The notes: generated by a model not told the origin, from the letters alone. Positions 27,897-38,433 are shown, counted from the first letter of the stretch. The stretch: 64,000 nucleotides of DNA from Mangrovivirga halotolerans (GCF_026241165.1 NZ_JAPFQN010000002.1:186001-250000), one strand, 5' to 3'. Numbers and translations: made by a program.

Positions 27897-29011
27897 TTAT
27901 ATAATTTCTCTAATTCGTTTACAATATCTTTTGTCGCATTTGGCAGAGCCATCTTCTTGATAGCACTTGCTAATGTTGATTTTTTATCTTCATCGGTGAT
28001 GACCTCTGAAACCAGGTCACCTAATTTTTCACTTTGTTCTGAATCCTTCAGACAAATTGCTGCTCCATGTTCTTCTAATGCCTGAGCATTTTTAGTTTGA
28101 TGGTCTTCAGCAACATGTGGTGAAGGAATAAATATTACCGGACGGCCAACCAGACATAATTCAGAAACTGAAAGCGCTCCAGCCCGACTTACCACCAAAT
28201 CAGCCAAAGCATAGGCCTTATTCATTTCTTTAATGAAAGGTGTTACTTTCACCATTGATTTATCTAATCCTAAAATCTTATCTACGCGGTGCTGCATCTC
28301 CTCGTGATAGAATTTACCACATTGCCAGAACACCTGAATTCCTTCTCGTGTCCACTTTTTAAGATTTTTAAGCACTCCTTCATTAATACTTCTAGCTCCC
28401 AGGCTTCCCCCCAGAATCAGCAATATTGGCTTGTTTGCATCGAACCCGAAATGTTCAGCGGCTTCAGACTTCGCTGGCATATTTTCAGCAATTTCTGCCC
28501 TGACCGGGTTTCCGGTAAGTTTGATCTTATGAGGTGGAAAGAATCTTCCCATATTTTTATATGCCACACAAATCACATCAACACTTTTTGCGAGCCATTT
28601 ATTAGTTAAGCCTGCAAAGCTATTTTGCTCCTGGATCAGAGTAGGTATTTTTCTTTTGGCTGCCACATACAGCAATGGACCTGCCGCATAGCCACCTACT
28701 CCAACAGCAGCATCCGGCTTAAATGCTTTAATAATGCGACGAGCATCGATCAGACTCTTCATCAATTTCACGGGGAAAAGAAGGTTTCTGACAGAAGCTT
28801 TTCTTTGTATACCACTTATCCAAAGACCCTTTATCTCAAAACCGGCCTCAGGAACCTTTTGCATTTCCATTTTCCCCTTGGCTCCGACAAAGAGAATCTT
28901 TGCATCTTCATGACGCTTCTTGATCTCCTCTGCGATGGCAATAGCTGGATAAATGTGCCCTCCGGTACCTCCACCGCTAATGATTATTCGATATGGTCCT
29001 TTATTACTCAT
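27893..29011 (-). CDS. murG: Lipid II glycosyltransferase MurG
   Basis: 372 residues of the GT-B fold. Glycine-rich loops are SGGGTGGHIYPA and LGGSLGARSIN, and the UDP-GlcNAc site has SRAGALSVSEL. It transfers GlcNAc to lipid I on the inner face of the membrane, making lipid II. The start codon shares its A/T with the ftsW stop (TAATG). Confidence 0.98.
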   Translation of the reverse strand: MSNKGPYRIIISGGGTGGHIYPAIAIAEEIKKRHEDAKILFVGAKGKMEMQKVPEAGFEIKGLWISGIQRKASVRNLLFPVKLMKSLIDARRIIKAFKPDAAVGVGGYAAGPLLYVAAKRKIPTLIQEQNSFAGLTNKWLAKSVDVICVAYKNMGRFFPPHKIKLTGNPVRAEIAENMPAKSEAAEHFGFDANKPILLILGGSLGARSINEGVLKNLKKWTREGIQVFWQCGKFYHEEMQHRVDKILGLDKSMVKVTPFIKEMNKAYALADLVVSRAGALSVSELCLVGRPVIFIPSPHVAEDHQTKNAQALEEHGAAICLKDSEQSEKLGDLVSEVITDEDKKSTLASAIKKMALPNATKDIVNELEKLYK

Positions 29012-30177
29012 TAAGCTGCTTTAGCAAAATTTTTTCCTTGTTTAACTTTTCCTTCATTAAGCGAAACTTGCGGCCCTCTACTTACGCTGAGCATTATACC
29101 AAATGCCAAACCTGTAAATAACAAACTGGTACCACCCATACTTACAAATGGTAACGGTAATCCTGTCACGGGACCCAGACCAACAGCTACACCCATATTC
29201 ACCATCGCTTGTAGCACCAGCGAAAATGATATTCCGGCACTGAGCAATCCTTCATATGCCTTTTCACTATTCGCAACCATACGCATCCCCCGGACCAGAA
29301 GCACCAGGTATAATATCAATACTGCTACACCGCCTATTACTCCGTATTCCTCAAGAATGATCGCATAGATAAAGTCAGCATATGCTGAAGGAAGAAAATT
29401 TCTTCCATCACTTTTCCCGGGACCCTTACCGATAGTACCTCCGGATGCGATAGCCAGTTTAGCATGCTTTTCCTGATAACCTATGTGATCATCATCCAGA
29501 AAGGCTTCCACCCTGCTTACCACTGTTTCTCCCCTCTGTCCTATGGTGAATGCCGCTGTACCAGCAATAGCTCCAATCAATACAAGCATCGCCAGATATT
29601 TAACAGGAACTCGTCCGATAAACATCAAGAGCATGCAAGTGAGAAACAGAAGTATTGCTGTACTCATATTTGTCATTGCTATCAAACTGCAGACAATAAA
29701 AATCCATATCAGTATTGGTAGCAAAGTGATCTTTACGTTTTCAATTTTTAGTTGTCGTTTACTGAGCATCGAAGCAAGAGCAACAATCAGGGCTACTTTA
29801 GCCAAATCCGAAGGCTGAAAAGACTGATTGATCAATGGTATCGTAATCCAACGGCTTGCTGCGTTAATCGTATTTCCAAACAACCACGCATAAAGCAATA
29901 ATGGCACACTGATCCATAATGCCAGTTTTGATAACAAACTGAAGTACCTGAAATCGACTTTATGCGCCAGGTAAGCAGTAAAAAATGATAGAAATACAAG
30001 GATAGTATGTCTGATCAGATAGTATTCGGTATTACCAAAGTGATTTCTGTGAGCAAGCGTGCTTGTCGCAGAATAAACCACGAAAATACTGATCAACCCC
30101 AGGGCAAACATTACTCCCCAGATTATCGGATCACCCTTTAGATTTTCCTGAGTCCATAGTCTGATCTTTTCAGTCAT
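29011..30177 (-). CDS. ftsW: Septal SEDS glycan polymerase FtsW
   Basis: 388 residues, about ten membrane helices, SEDS family. It contains the conserved loop with EEYGVIGG and the late VTGLPLPFVSMGGTSLL signature. It polymerises lipid II together with FtsI. I chose the ATG at 30177. A GTG one codon earlier is also in frame. The gene overlaps the 3' end of murD. Confidence 0.97.
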   Translation of the reverse strand: MTEKIRLWTQENLKGDPIIWGVMFALGLISIFVVYSATSTLAHRNHFGNTEYYLIRHTILVFLSFFTAYLAHKVDFRYFSLLSKLALWISVPLLLYAWLFGNTINAASRWITIPLINQSFQPSDLAKVALIVALASMLSKRQLKIENVKITLLPILIWIFIVCSLIAMTNMSTAILLFLTCMLLMFIGRVPVKYLAMLVLIGAIAGTAAFTIGQRGETVVSRVEAFLDDDHIGYQEKHAKLAIASGGTIGKGPGKSDGRNFLPSAYADFIYAIILEEYGVIGGVAVLILYLVLLVRGMRMVANSEKAYEGLLSAGISFSLVLQAMVNMGVAVGLGPVTGLPLPFVSMGGTSLLFTGLAFGIMLSVSRGPQVSLNEGKVKQGKNFAKAA

Positions 30178-31525
30178 CACTCACCTCCTCTTTTAATTTA
30201 TTTATTGCCTCAATAAATTGGTTTCCCCTGTCTTCATAATTCTTGAACAGGTCAAAACTTGCACAAGCCGGAGAAAGTAAAACAACGTCTCCTGTTGTCG
30301 CCTCTGCATAAGCCACTGCCATCGCTTTTTTAAGTGAGCCTGTATCAAATGTTTTAACATGGTCACTAAAAGCATCAATTAATTTTTTATTATCAGTCCC
30401 CATGCAAATTAGGGCTTTGACCTTTTCTTTGACCAGGGGAAGAATCATTTCATAATCGTTTCCTTTATCAACTCCCCCGGCGATCCAGATAATCGGATCT
30501 TCAAAACTTTTCAATGCATAGTAAACAGCTTCTACATTGGTGGCTTTACTATCATTGACATAAGAAGCTCCATTAATTTTAGTCACCAGTTGAAGCCTGT
30601 GAGGTGCATTTTCAAAAGAATCCAATCCTTTTCTTATGTCAGATTCGGATACTCCTGACTTGATTGCTGCTGCAATCGCTGCCCCGGCATTGATCATATT
30701 GTGAGGCCCCTTAACAGGTAATTCCTCACTTGTCACTGTAAACTTTCTTTTATCCAGATTAAAATTGATCTCATTTTCCCCGATATTAACAGCCGCTTTC
30801 TTATTGTTTATATCTAATGAGATCAAGCCAACCTTATTTTTTACCTTTTCTACTCCTCTCGAGGTATATTCATCAGAAATGTTAGCTATGAAGTGGTCAT
30901 TCTCATCCATGTTAGCTACAATCCTCATTTTTGAAGATAGATACAGCTCCATGCTATTTTCATATCTGTCTAAATGATCAGGAGTAACGTTTAATAACAC
31001 AGCAATTTTTGGTTTAAACTCAACAGTGTCATCAAGCTGAAAACTGCTCACTTCAATTACATATCCGTCGTATTTTTCGTTATCGATTACAGCCTCCGCA
31101 AAACTTTTACCAACATTGCCGGTTAGAGCATAATTAAGTCCACCAGATTTCACCAGGTGATGAGTCAGTAAGGTTGTTGTAGTCTTCCCATTAGTTCCGG
31201 TAATTCCAATTATTGGCTTTTTAGTAAACCTGGCACCCCATTCGATTTCTCCGATTACAGGAATATTATTCTTTTTACACCATTTAATCGGATCAGCCTG
31301 TGGGGGAATACCTGGTGATTTTACCATAAGAACAGCTCCAACCCATTTAGAATAATCATGGCCTCCTTCTTCATAATGTATACCGGCCTTATCGAGCTTC
31401 ACCTTATATTTAGAGGCAATAGCTCCACTGTCGGAAAGGTACACTTCGAAGCCTTTGCTTTCAGCAAGCAAAGCTGCACCTGTTCCGCTTTCTCCAGCGC
31501 CTAATATGATTATTCTGTCAGCCAT
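30170..31525 (-). CDS. murD: UDP-N-acetylmuramoyl-L-alanine-D-glutamate ligase MurD
   Basis: 451 residues. N-terminal ILGAGESGTGAALLA, ATP loop [14 protein letters not shown], central LNVTPDHLDRY, and C-terminal DSKATNVEA. It adds D-glutamate in the cytoplasm. It overlaps ftsW at its 3' end and lies 9 bases after mraY. Confidence 0.98.
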   Translation of the reverse strand: MADRIIILGAGESGTGAALLAESKGFEVYLSDSGAIASKYKVKLDKAGIHYEEGGHDYSKWVGAVLMVKSPGIPPQADPIKWCKKNNIPVIGEIEWGARFTKKPIIGITGTNGKTTTTLLTHHLVKSGGLNYALTGNVGKSFAEAVIDNEKYDGYVIEVSSFQLDDTVEFKPKIAVLLNVTPDHLDRYENSMELYLSSKMRIVANMDENDHFIANISDEYTSRGVEKVKNKVGLISLDINNKKAAVNIGENEINFNLDKRKFTVTSEELPVKGPHNMINAGAAIAAAIKSGVSESDIRKGLDSFENAPHRLQLVTKINGASYVNDSKATNVEAVYYALKSFEDPIIWIAGGVDKGNDYEMILPLVKEKVKALICMGTDNKKLIDAFSDHVKTFDTGSLKKAMAVAYAEATTGDVVLLSPACASFDLFKNYEDRGNQFIEAINKLKEEVSDD

Positions 31526-31534
31526 TAATATTTC

Positions 31535-32758
31535 TTATCTCAGTTTGAGGGTAGCCAGCGATATGATCGCCAACAGGATACCCACGATCCAAAATCTTGT
31601 TACTATTTTAGGTTCTGCGTAATTTTTCTTTTGATAATGATGGTGAAGTGGCGACATCAAAAAGATCCTTCTCCCCTCACCGTATTTTTTCCTGGTATAT
31701 TTGAAATAGCTCACCTGAAGAATTACTGATAAATTCTCAATCAGAAATACACCACATAGCACCGGTATTAACCACTCCTTTCTTATTGCAAGTGCAAGCA
31801 CAGCGATAATTCCTCCGAGTGATAAACTACCAGTATCACCCATGAATACTTGTGCCGGGTAAGCGTTGTACCACAAGAAACCAATACACGCTCCTACAAA
31901 GGCGGCACAGAATATCACCAGTTCACTGGACATGGGTATGTACATAATATTCAGATACTGGCTGAACACAGCATTACCAGACACATAAGCTAAGATTGCC
32001 AGTGTAAGCCCTACGATAGCAGAAGTACCTGCAGCCAGACCATCAATTCCATCAGTTATATTAACCCCGTTAGAAACTGCAGTCACAATAAATACTACAA
32101 TAAGAGTATAGATCAACCAGGTCAGATCTTCGGGTAAGCCAATAGCTTCGGTCAACTCGGTATAATCAAAATCATTATTTTTCAAAAAGTAGAAAGTAGT
32201 TTTCATTGATTTTACATCCTCATACTCAGGAGTAGCCTCAACTATCTCGATCTGATCTTTTTCATCAGCCTTTTCAAATTGCCTGATCACAACATCCTCA
32301 TGAAAATAGAGAGTAAGACCTACTATTAATCCCAGGGAGATCTGCCCGATCATTTTGAACTTACCTCTAAGTCCCTCTTTATTTTTCTTAAATACCTTTA
32401 TGTAATCATCAAGAAACCCAATAGCTCCGATCACAATAGTTGTAACCAGTAGTAGGATAATGTAAATATTATCAGGTTTTGCAAAGAGGATAACCGGCAG
32501 GAGAATCGCTGCAACAATAATAACACCTCCCATAGTAGGAGTTCCTGCTTTTTGAAGCTGTCCTTCCAGACCAAGATCTCTAACCGTTTCACCAACTTGT
32601 TTTCTTTGCAACCATAAGATTATTCTCTTACCAAAAATGATCGTTATCAATAACGATAGTAATGCTGCCATACCTGCCCGGAATGAAATATATTGAAACA
32701 CTCCTGCTCCGAGCATGTCAAATTGTTGGTCGAGATAATCAAATAAATAATACAGCAT
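31535..32758 (-). CDS. mraY: Phospho-N-acetylmuramoyl-pentapeptide transferase MraY
   Basis: 407 residues, about ten membrane helices. Active-site motifs are [29 protein letters not shown] and [11 protein letters not shown], plus the histidine cluster [11 protein letters not shown]. It transfers phospho-MurNAc-pentapeptide to undecaprenyl phosphate. Longer than the E. coli form (about 360) because of an acidic, charged insert at about residues 170-215, which I take to be a lineage-typical extracytoplasmic loop. Confidence 0.98.
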   Translation of the reverse strand: MLYYLFDYLDQQFDMLGAGVFQYISFRAGMAALLSLLITIIFGKRIILWLQRKQVGETVRDLGLEGQLQKAGTPTMGGVIIVAAILLPVILFAKPDNIYIILLLVTTIVIGAIGFLDDYIKVFKKNKEGLRGKFKMIGQISLGLIVGLTLYFHEDVVIRQFEKADEKDQIEIVEATPEYEDVKSMKTTFYFLKNNDFDYTELTEAIGLPEDLTWLIYTLIVVFIVTAVSNGVNITDGIDGLAAGTSAIVGLTLAILAYVSGNAVFSQYLNIMYIPMSSELVIFCAAFVGACIGFLWYNAYPAQVFMGDTGSLSLGGIIAVLALAIRKEWLIPVLCGVFLIENLSVILQVSYFKYTRKKYGEGRRIFLMSPLHHHYQKKNYAEPKIVTRFWIVGILLAIISLATLKLR

Positions 32759-32763
32759 TATAT

Positions 32764-34227
32764 TCAGTCATTCATTAATTCAAACATATCCTTCAATACT
32801 GCACGATCATCAAAATCGTGTTTAACCCCTTCGATTTCCTGATAGGTTTCATGTCCTTTTCCGGCGATAAGAATAATATCACCAGGTTCAGCAAAGTTTA
32901 CTGCTAAACGAATCGCTTCCTTCCTGTCTGGCAGGCTTACTTTCTTTTTAACCTGTGTCGGTCCGAGACCTTTTTCCATATCTTTGATTATCGCCATCGG
33001 ATCTTCAAATCTTGGATTATCACTGGTTAAGATCACCCTGTCACTGAATCTGGCTGCTATTGAAGCCATTTCAGGTCTTTTTGTTGTATCCCTGTTTCCT
33101 CCGGCCCCTACTACAGTTATTACTTGTTCATTGCCTGTTCTTAAGTCTGCAATTGTTTCCAGAACATTTTCCAGTGCATCAGGTGTATGTGCATAATCGA
33201 CTATTCCGGTAATTCCTTTCGGTGAAATCACCAGTTCGAATCTGCCCGGAGCACCATTAAGCTCGGACATTGCCGAAAGTACTTCAGTAGGATCCTCATC
33301 TAAAAGAACCGCTACTGCATATACAGCCAATAAATTATAAGCATTAAACTTTCCGATCAGCTTAAACCATACATGCTGATCATGGATTTGTAATTCCATG
33401 CCTTGCAGTGTATTGCTGATCATTTTCGCTTTATAATCAGCAAGCTGACGTAGTCCATATGTATTTACTGAAGAACGAGTGTTCTGAACCATTACTCGCC
33501 CTCTCTTGTCATCAATATTTACCAGGGAAAAAGCATCTTGCCTCAACCCGTCAAAAAGCAACTTTTTAGCTTCGATATAAGAATCGAATGTTTTATGATA
33601 GTCCAGGTGATCATGACTGATATTGGTAAAAACACCACCGGCAAAATCAACACCTGCTACCCTGTGTTGAGCAAGTGCATGAGAACTCACTTCCATAAAA
33701 GCAAATGAACAACCCTCTGAAACCATATCTGCTAAGAGTCTATTCAAACTGATCGCATCAGGAGTTGTATGCGTTGATGGGATCACTTTTTGATCGATCC
33801 TGTTCTCAACAGTAGAGATCAATCCACATTTATGGCCAAGAGATTGAAATAACCTGTACAGCATAGTAGCCACGGTAGTTTTGCCATTAGTACCGGTTAT
33901 ACCAACAAGCTTCAGCCTGGCAGACGGATTGCCGTAAAAATTAGAGGCCATTGTGCCCAGGGCAACAGCGGTATTCTCTACAGCAACGTAGGTAATGTGA
34001 TCAAAAAGTTTATCTGGCAATGTTTCACAAACAATAGCTTTTGCACCCTTTTCTACCGCATTGTCTATGTAATCATGCCCATCTGCCACAGTTCCTTTAA
34101 TCGCGACAAAGCAACTGTCAGGCTTCACGGCCCTTGAATCGATTTCCAGAGCACTGACAGACATGCCTGTTTCGCCTTTCACCTGCCTGATAGAAACTTT
34201 ATATAATATGTCGCTTAATTTATTCAC
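32764..34227 (-). CDS. murE: UDP-MurNAc-L-Ala-D-Glu:meso-diaminopimelate ligase MurE
   Basis: 487 residues. ATP loop [36 protein letters not shown] with the carbamylated-lysine region, and the C-terminal selector motif DNPRFEDP. The DNPR tetrapeptide marks MurE enzymes that add meso-diaminopimelate rather than lysine, so the organism's peptidoglycan should be of the mDAP type. It lies 5 bases from mraY and 6 bases from ftsI. Confidence 0.98.
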   Translation of the reverse strand: MNKLSDILYKVSIRQVKGETGMSVSALEIDSRAVKPDSCFVAIKGTVADGHDYIDNAVEKGAKAIVCETLPDKLFDHITYVAVENTAVALGTMASNFYGNPSARLKLVGITGTNGKTTVATMLYRLFQSLGHKCGLISTVENRIDQKVIPSTHTTPDAISLNRLLADMVSEGCSFAFMEVSSHALAQHRVAGVDFAGGVFTNISHDHLDYHKTFDSYIEAKKLLFDGLRQDAFSLVNIDDKRGRVMVQNTRSSVNTYGLRQLADYKAKMISNTLQGMELQIHDQHVWFKLIGKFNAYNLLAVYAVAVLLDEDPTEVLSAMSELNGAPGRFELVISPKGITGIVDYAHTPDALENVLETIADLRTGNEQVITVVGAGGNRDTTKRPEMASIAARFSDRVILTSDNPRFEDPMAIIKDMEKGLGPTQVKKKVSLPDRKEAIRLAVNFAEPGDIILIAGKGHETYQEIEGVKHDFDDRAVLKDMFELMND

Positions 34228-34233
34228 TATATT

Positions 34234-36327
34234 TTATTCTAATGTTAGTGTTACATAACTACCGCGGATCAACTTGGATCCCGGTAATTGTGATTGTTTT
34301 GCTACCCTGCCTTTACCGGCAAGTTCTACTCTCACTCCTTTGTTCTCAAGTAAAAAAAGAGCGTCTCTTCCCGTCATCCCTCTCAAATCAGGCATCAATC
34401 CTTCTGATTGAGACTTTTCATTCCATTTGATGCTGGTGCCATCAATCGAAGCTTTCACCCATTCTGCCGGTTCGCTTAAATGATTGCTGATACCCAGCTT
34501 GTTTAATATCAGATTTAAATCATCGTATTTTCCTGACTGGACAACAGGGAAAATCCCTTTTTCAACAGCAAATTTCGATGGTAATGGTTGATGAAGGTTC
34601 AGGTCTAAAGAGAAGATTTTATCAGCAATCTCCTTAAATACCGGAGCTGCAACATCACTACCATATTGGAAATATCCTTTCGGACTATCGATGACTACAA
34701 TACAAGAATACTTAGGATTTTTAGCCGGAAAATATCCAGCAAAGCTTGTGTAATAATTTTTAGTATATCTGCCGTCCTTAACTTTCTGAGCTGTACCGGT
34801 TTTACCCGCGATGTTATAATCTGTTCCCTTGATGTTCATCGCCGTTCCTCTTTCAACTACTCCTTCCAACGCTTTTCTGATCTTTAATAGGGTACTTTTA
34901 CCAGCTATTTGATCCCTGATTACCCTTGTATCATAATGCTCAATTACATCGTCAGCCTTTCTAATACTTTTAACAATGATCGGAGCCACCATTTTGCCCT
35001 CGTTTGCGATGGCATTATAAAAAGTCAGCATGTGTAATGGTGACATTCTCAACTCATAACCAATTGACATCCAAGGCAGAGTTGTGCCATACCAGTCTGA
35101 TGCATTCGGATCTTTAAAATATGGCTTCCCTTCTCCCACCATTTGAAAATTAAGTGGTTCGGAAAGACCAAAAGATCTCACATATTCCATGAAGCGCTGA
35201 GGTTTCGTGTTGAAACTCTGATCAACCCACCTTGAAACAGCAATATTTGATGATTTTTCAATAGCCTCCTTTAGAGTTACAGTTCCATAACCGCCAGGTT
35301 TATGATCACGCATCGTGCGGTCGTAAAACTTAAATTCTCCCTTGCCGGTGTAAATAGTATCAGAAAGTTCAAGACCGGTTTCTTCCATTAACGCAATTGC
35401 CGAAGCTATTTTAAATGTAGAACCAGGCTCAACGGAGCTTGCTACAGCATAATTATATCGTTCGCGGTATTCACCTTCAGCGTTTTTGCTTAGGTTCGCA
35501 ATAGCTTTGATCTCACCTGTTGCCACTTCCATCACGACCACACATCCATAATTAGCATCGTGCTTTCGAAGGTGTTTACGCAATGATGATTCTGCTACAT
35601 CTTGTAAATTGATATCGATAGTAGTTTGAATATCAAATCCGTCAATGGCTTTCACTTCATTACCATCGTAGATCTGTTTCAGGTTACCGTTACCAACCTT
35701 TTGAAATACTGCACGACCGTTTTGTCCGGCCAGATTATTATTAAAGCTAAATTCCAGACCAACAACACCCTTCTTTTCACTGTTAGTAAACCCAACAGTT
35801 CTGGCTGCCAATTGTCTGAATGGTTTATACCTTCTGTTTTCTTTTTCAAATATTACTCCACCTTTCATCTGGCCCTTTCTGAAGATCGGCCAGGATTCAA
35901 GCTCTTTTTTCTCCCTGTAATTAATGTACCTTTTTCCAAGTACGATATATCGGTCACCTTTGGCACGTGCCTGCTTGATCAATCTCTCGTAAGATGCCTT
36001 GTTTCTGTCACCAAAATGAGCGGCAAGCATCATGGAAAGTGAATCGATCCCGGATTTAAAGACCTCATCATCGCAGACTGTGGCATCAAATGCCACGCGA
36101 TAAAAAGGCAAAGAGGTAGCAAGCAAAGAACCATCATCGGAGTAGATGTTACCCCGGACAGCATTTACCTCCTTGTCACGAAAACCTATACTTTCTGCCA
36201 TTTCCACCCATTTTTCGCCTTCTATATATTTGATCTCAATGATCTTATAAATAATGGCGAGGGCAAAAACGAACATAATAATAAAGGCAATTCTGACCCT
36301 CAGTACTATGGAACGTTTTATATTCAT
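34234..36327 (-). CDS. ftsI: Septal transpeptidase FtsI (PBP3-type) with C-terminal PASTA domain
   Basis: 697 residues. An N-terminal helix (about 10-28), a dimerisation/pedestal region, then the transpeptidase domain with SxxK in EPGSTFKIA, SxN in EKSSNIAVS and KTGTAQ. A PASTA repeat at the end (about 640-695, MPDLRGMTGRDALFLLENKG) is unlike E. coli FtsI but common in Bacteroidota and Gram-positives. It crosslinks septal peptidoglycan with FtsW. It overlaps the ftsL-like gene by 4 bases (ATGA). Confidence 0.97.
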   Translation of the reverse strand: MNIKRSIVLRVRIAFIIMFVFALAIIYKIIEIKYIEGEKWVEMAESIGFRDKEVNAVRGNIYSDDGSLLATSLPFYRVAFDATVCDDEVFKSGIDSLSMMLAAHFGDRNKASYERLIKQARAKGDRYIVLGKRYINYREKKELESWPIFRKGQMKGGVIFEKENRRYKPFRQLAARTVGFTNSEKKGVVGLEFSFNNNLAGQNGRAVFQKVGNGNLKQIYDGNEVKAIDGFDIQTTIDINLQDVAESSLRKHLRKHDANYGCVVVMEVATGEIKAIANLSKNAEGEYRERYNYAVASSVEPGSTFKIASAIALMEETGLELSDTIYTGKGEFKFYDRTMRDHKPGGYGTVTLKEAIEKSSNIAVSRWVDQSFNTKPQRFMEYVRSFGLSEPLNFQMVGEGKPYFKDPNASDWYGTTLPWMSIGYELRMSPLHMLTFYNAIANEGKMVAPIIVKSIRKADDVIEHYDTRVIRDQIAGKSTLLKIRKALEGVVERGTAMNIKGTDYNIAGKTGTAQKVKDGRYTKNYYTSFAGYFPAKNPKYSCIVVIDSPKGYFQYGSDVAAPVFKEIADKIFSLDLNLHQPLPSKFAVEKGIFPVVQSGKYDDLNLILNKLGISNHLSEPAEWVKASIDGTSIKWNEKSQSEGLMPDLRGMTGRDALFLLENKGVRVELAGKGRVAKQSQLPGSKLIRGSYVTLTLE

Positions 36328-36701
36328 TTTTCCGTCAACTCAATTTTATACGGCGGTTCATCACTCTCTTTTAACTTCAGGGCTTTGACCCTTTTTGCTA
36401 CCTCTGACTGCTTACTTTGAATTTTGTATTCAGCTTGTGAGGTTTGGAAGTCGGCCCGTAAATCTTCTACCTCTTGCTCAAGACGATTGATCTTGAGTAT
36501 GGTCTTATCTACATAATGAGTATGGCCGATGTAAAAGATGCATATCGCTGTGTAAAACAATATGTATGGTAAAAACTTGACAGGCAGTCCGTCTCGAAAG
36601 ACGGTCTCAAAGCTTACTACCTGCTCGAAACGGGAGAAAAACCCCTGTTTTTTAGCAGCTTTGTTGCTTTGACTTTTTGCCTTGTTTGTGTTTTTACTCA
36701 T
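36324..36701 (-). CDS. ftsL: FtsL-like divisome protein
   Basis: 125 residues. The basic cytoplasmic head is rich in K/N/S, one membrane helix is at about 43-62, and a periplasmic coiled coil follows (about 68-110, LEQEVEDLRADFQTSQAEY). The sequence alone is weak. The topology and position between rsmH and ftsI make FtsL the likely identity. It overlaps rsmH by 8 bases and ftsI by 4. Confidence 0.88.
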   Translation of the reverse strand: MSKNTNKAKSQSNKAAKKQGFFSRFEQVVSFETVFRDGLPVKFLPYILFYTAICIFYIGHTHYVDKTILKINRLEQEVEDLRADFQTSQAEYKIQSKQSEVAKRVKALKLKESDEPPYKIELTEK

Positions 36702-37614
36702 CTTTTAGTCGTTCACCAATTCTCAATTTTGCACTTCTTGCGCGGCTGTTTTCAGCCACTTCTTCTTCAGACGCTATGATGGGTTTTCGATTTACCGGCT
36801 CGAAAGGACGAATCAGGTTACCGTAGAAGTCTTTCTCAGGTTGGCCCTGAAAATTGCCTTTTGCAATAAAGTTTTTAACCAGTCTGTCTTCCAGTGAGTG
36901 ATATGACATCACTACCAGCCGACCTCCGGGTCTGATTACTTCAGCTGTTTGCATCAGAAAATCCTCCAGTGCTTTCATTTCATCATTAACTTCAATGCGA
37001 AGCGCCTGGAACACCTGGGCCAGATATTTATTCTCTTTCCCACGGGGCGTACATTTCTGCAAAACTTCTTTTAACTGATTAACGGTTTGAATTCGTTTAT
37101 TTATTCGATGTGACACGATCGTCGCTGCGGCGGTACGGGCATTTTTAAGCTCCCCGTAGATCCCCAGAATACGATGCAGTTGACTTTCAGAGTAGGTATT
37201 GACAATTTCTTCGGCTGTTAGGTTAGTGTTCTGGTCCATCCGCATGTCAAGCTGGGCTTCATATCTTGTTGAGAAGCCTCTCTCCGGTACATCAATCTGA
37301 TGGGACGAAATCCCCAGGTCAGCGAGAACTCCATCAACCTTATTGATACCGTACAGCTTTAAATACTTTTTTAAATACCTGAAATTACTCTGAATAAACT
37401 GAAAATTCGGCGACTCAATTTGGTCAGCGTTCGCCTTAGCATCAACATCCTGATCGAATGCAAACAGTTTACCCTCCGATAAATACTTTAAAATAGGTTT
37501 TGAATGACCGCCTCCACCAAAGGTTACATCAACGTAAATACCTTCTGGTTTGATGGCCAGTCCCTCAAGACACTCTTTAAGCATTACCGGCTTATGGTAC
37601 ATCATAGCTTTCAA
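36694..37614 (-). CDS. rsmH: 16S rRNA (cytosine-1402 N4) methyltransferase RsmH
   Basis: 306 residues. The SAM-binding core is VDVTFGGGGHSKPIL, with the later DLGISSHQID, RGFSTRYEAQLDMRMDQ and VMSYHSLEDRLVKNF motifs of RsmH/MraW. It methylates C1402 of 16S rRNA. A second ATG four codons in is also possible (MYHKPVML matches the family start). It follows mraZ by 6 bases. Confidence 0.98.
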   Translation of the reverse strand: MKAMMYHKPVMLKECLEGLAIKPEGIYVDVTFGGGGHSKPILKYLSEGKLFAFDQDVDAKANADQIESPNFQFIQSNFRYLKKYLKLYGINKVDGVLADLGISSHQIDVPERGFSTRYEAQLDMRMDQNTNLTAEEIVNTYSESQLHRILGIYGELKNARTAAATIVSHRINKRIQTVNQLKEVLQKCTPRGKENKYLAQVFQALRIEVNDEMKALEDFLMQTAEVIRPGGRLVVMSYHSLEDRLVKNFIAKGNFQGQPEKDFYGNLIRPFEPVNRKPIIASEEEVAENSRARSAKLRIGERLKDE

Positions 37615-37620
37615 AGAACA

Positions 37621-38067
37621 TTAGTTCGAGTCCAGATACTTTTCTGCCAATGCAGAAAACTCTTGCTGGTCGTCGATCAAATAATTATTATATATATCAG
37701 GGTTCCACAATTCGATCTTGTTTCCCACCCCCACTAATACTGCCTCACGATCGAGTTCTGCGAAACTCATCATTGGCTTTGGAATCAGGATCCGGCCCGA
37801 GCTATCTAATTCTACAACCGAATTTCCCCTGAAAAAATTGCGTTGCAATTTTCTGTGTTCCTCATTAAATTCATTTAACCCGGCAATCTTCTGGTAGATC
37901 TTTTTCCACTCAGTCATCGGGTACAATATCAAACATTGTTCAAAACCTCTTCTCAATACAAGCTCACTCCCATTCGATTCAGGGAGACCGGACTTCAGCT
38001 TCGAAGGCAGTGTTAACCGCCCCTTGGCATCCAGCTTTATTTCATATTCACTTGTAAAAAAGGCCAT
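37621..38067 (-). CDS. mraZ: Transcriptional regulator MraZ
   Basis: 148 residues made of two SpoVT/AbrB-like halves. The first begins FTSEYEIKLDAKGRLTLPSK and the second has VVELDSSGRILIPKPM, each carrying the DxxGRxxxP signature. In E. coli MraZ forms a ring that binds TGGG direct repeats upstream of its own operon and represses it. Here three phased GTGG boxes lie upstream. It is the first gene of the dcw cluster. Confidence 0.97.
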   Translation of the reverse strand: MAFFTSEYEIKLDAKGRLTLPSKLKSGLPESNGSELVLRRGFEQCLILYPMTEWKKIYQKIAGLNEFNEEHRKLQRNFFRGNSVVELDSSGRILIPKPMMSFAELDREAVLVGVGNKIELWNPDIYNNYLIDDQQEFSALAEKYLDSN

Positions 38068-38104
38068 TTAAACGCGCGCTAATTATTTATTCCTTTTCAA
38101 TTCA

Positions 38105-38158
38105 CAAATGTAGAGTAAAGTCTGACAATTTCCACCACTTCACCCCACTTTTTACCAC
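38105..38158 (-). promoter_or_regulatory. mraZ/dcw promoter with three helically phased MraZ boxes
   Basis: Read leftward, boxes GTGGT, GTGGG and GTGGT occupy 38154-38158, 38144-38148 and 38134-38138, each exactly 10 bases apart with 5-base spacers, the spacing known for E. coli MraZ boxes. A perfect -7 element TACATTTG lies at 38105-38112. The nearest box falls where a -33 element would be, so bound MraZ should sit on the promoter. Confidence 0.8.
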
Positions 38159-38298
38159 CTAATATAAAATTCTTATTATTCAGTACCAAACAAAAGGAAT
38201 TAAAACTTTCAAAATCAGTTAGTTAAGAAAGAGTAAATTGACATTAAGTATTTGATTATCAGTTATTTATAAGCAAATAATAAAAATTAGTTACTAAA

Positions 38299-38313
38299 GT
38301 GGGAAAAGGTGGG
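38299..38313 (+). promoter_or_regulatory. Second MraZ-like box pair facing the thioredoxin lipoprotein gene
   Basis: GTGGG at 38299-38303 and 38309-38313 on the plus strand, again 10 bases apart, in the opposite orientation to the mraZ boxes. The divergent gene has a perfect -7 element, TATCTTTG, at 38385-38392 but a poorly spaced -33 (TTG at 38360, 22 bases). The pair lies about 70 bases upstream of that element. Confidence 0.5.
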
Positions 38314-38433
38314 AGGAAATTCCGTACTTTTTTAATTATTTGACAGAATATTCGTCAAATTGAAGACACTTCCATAAAAAAAATTATCTTTGAATTGCTT
38401 AAAATCGTTAATTACGGCAAAAAAATAATATTT

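Noticed and set aside
34242-36042. Rightward frames opposite ftsI
   Set aside because: They lie entirely antisense to a complete, motif-bearing ftsI.
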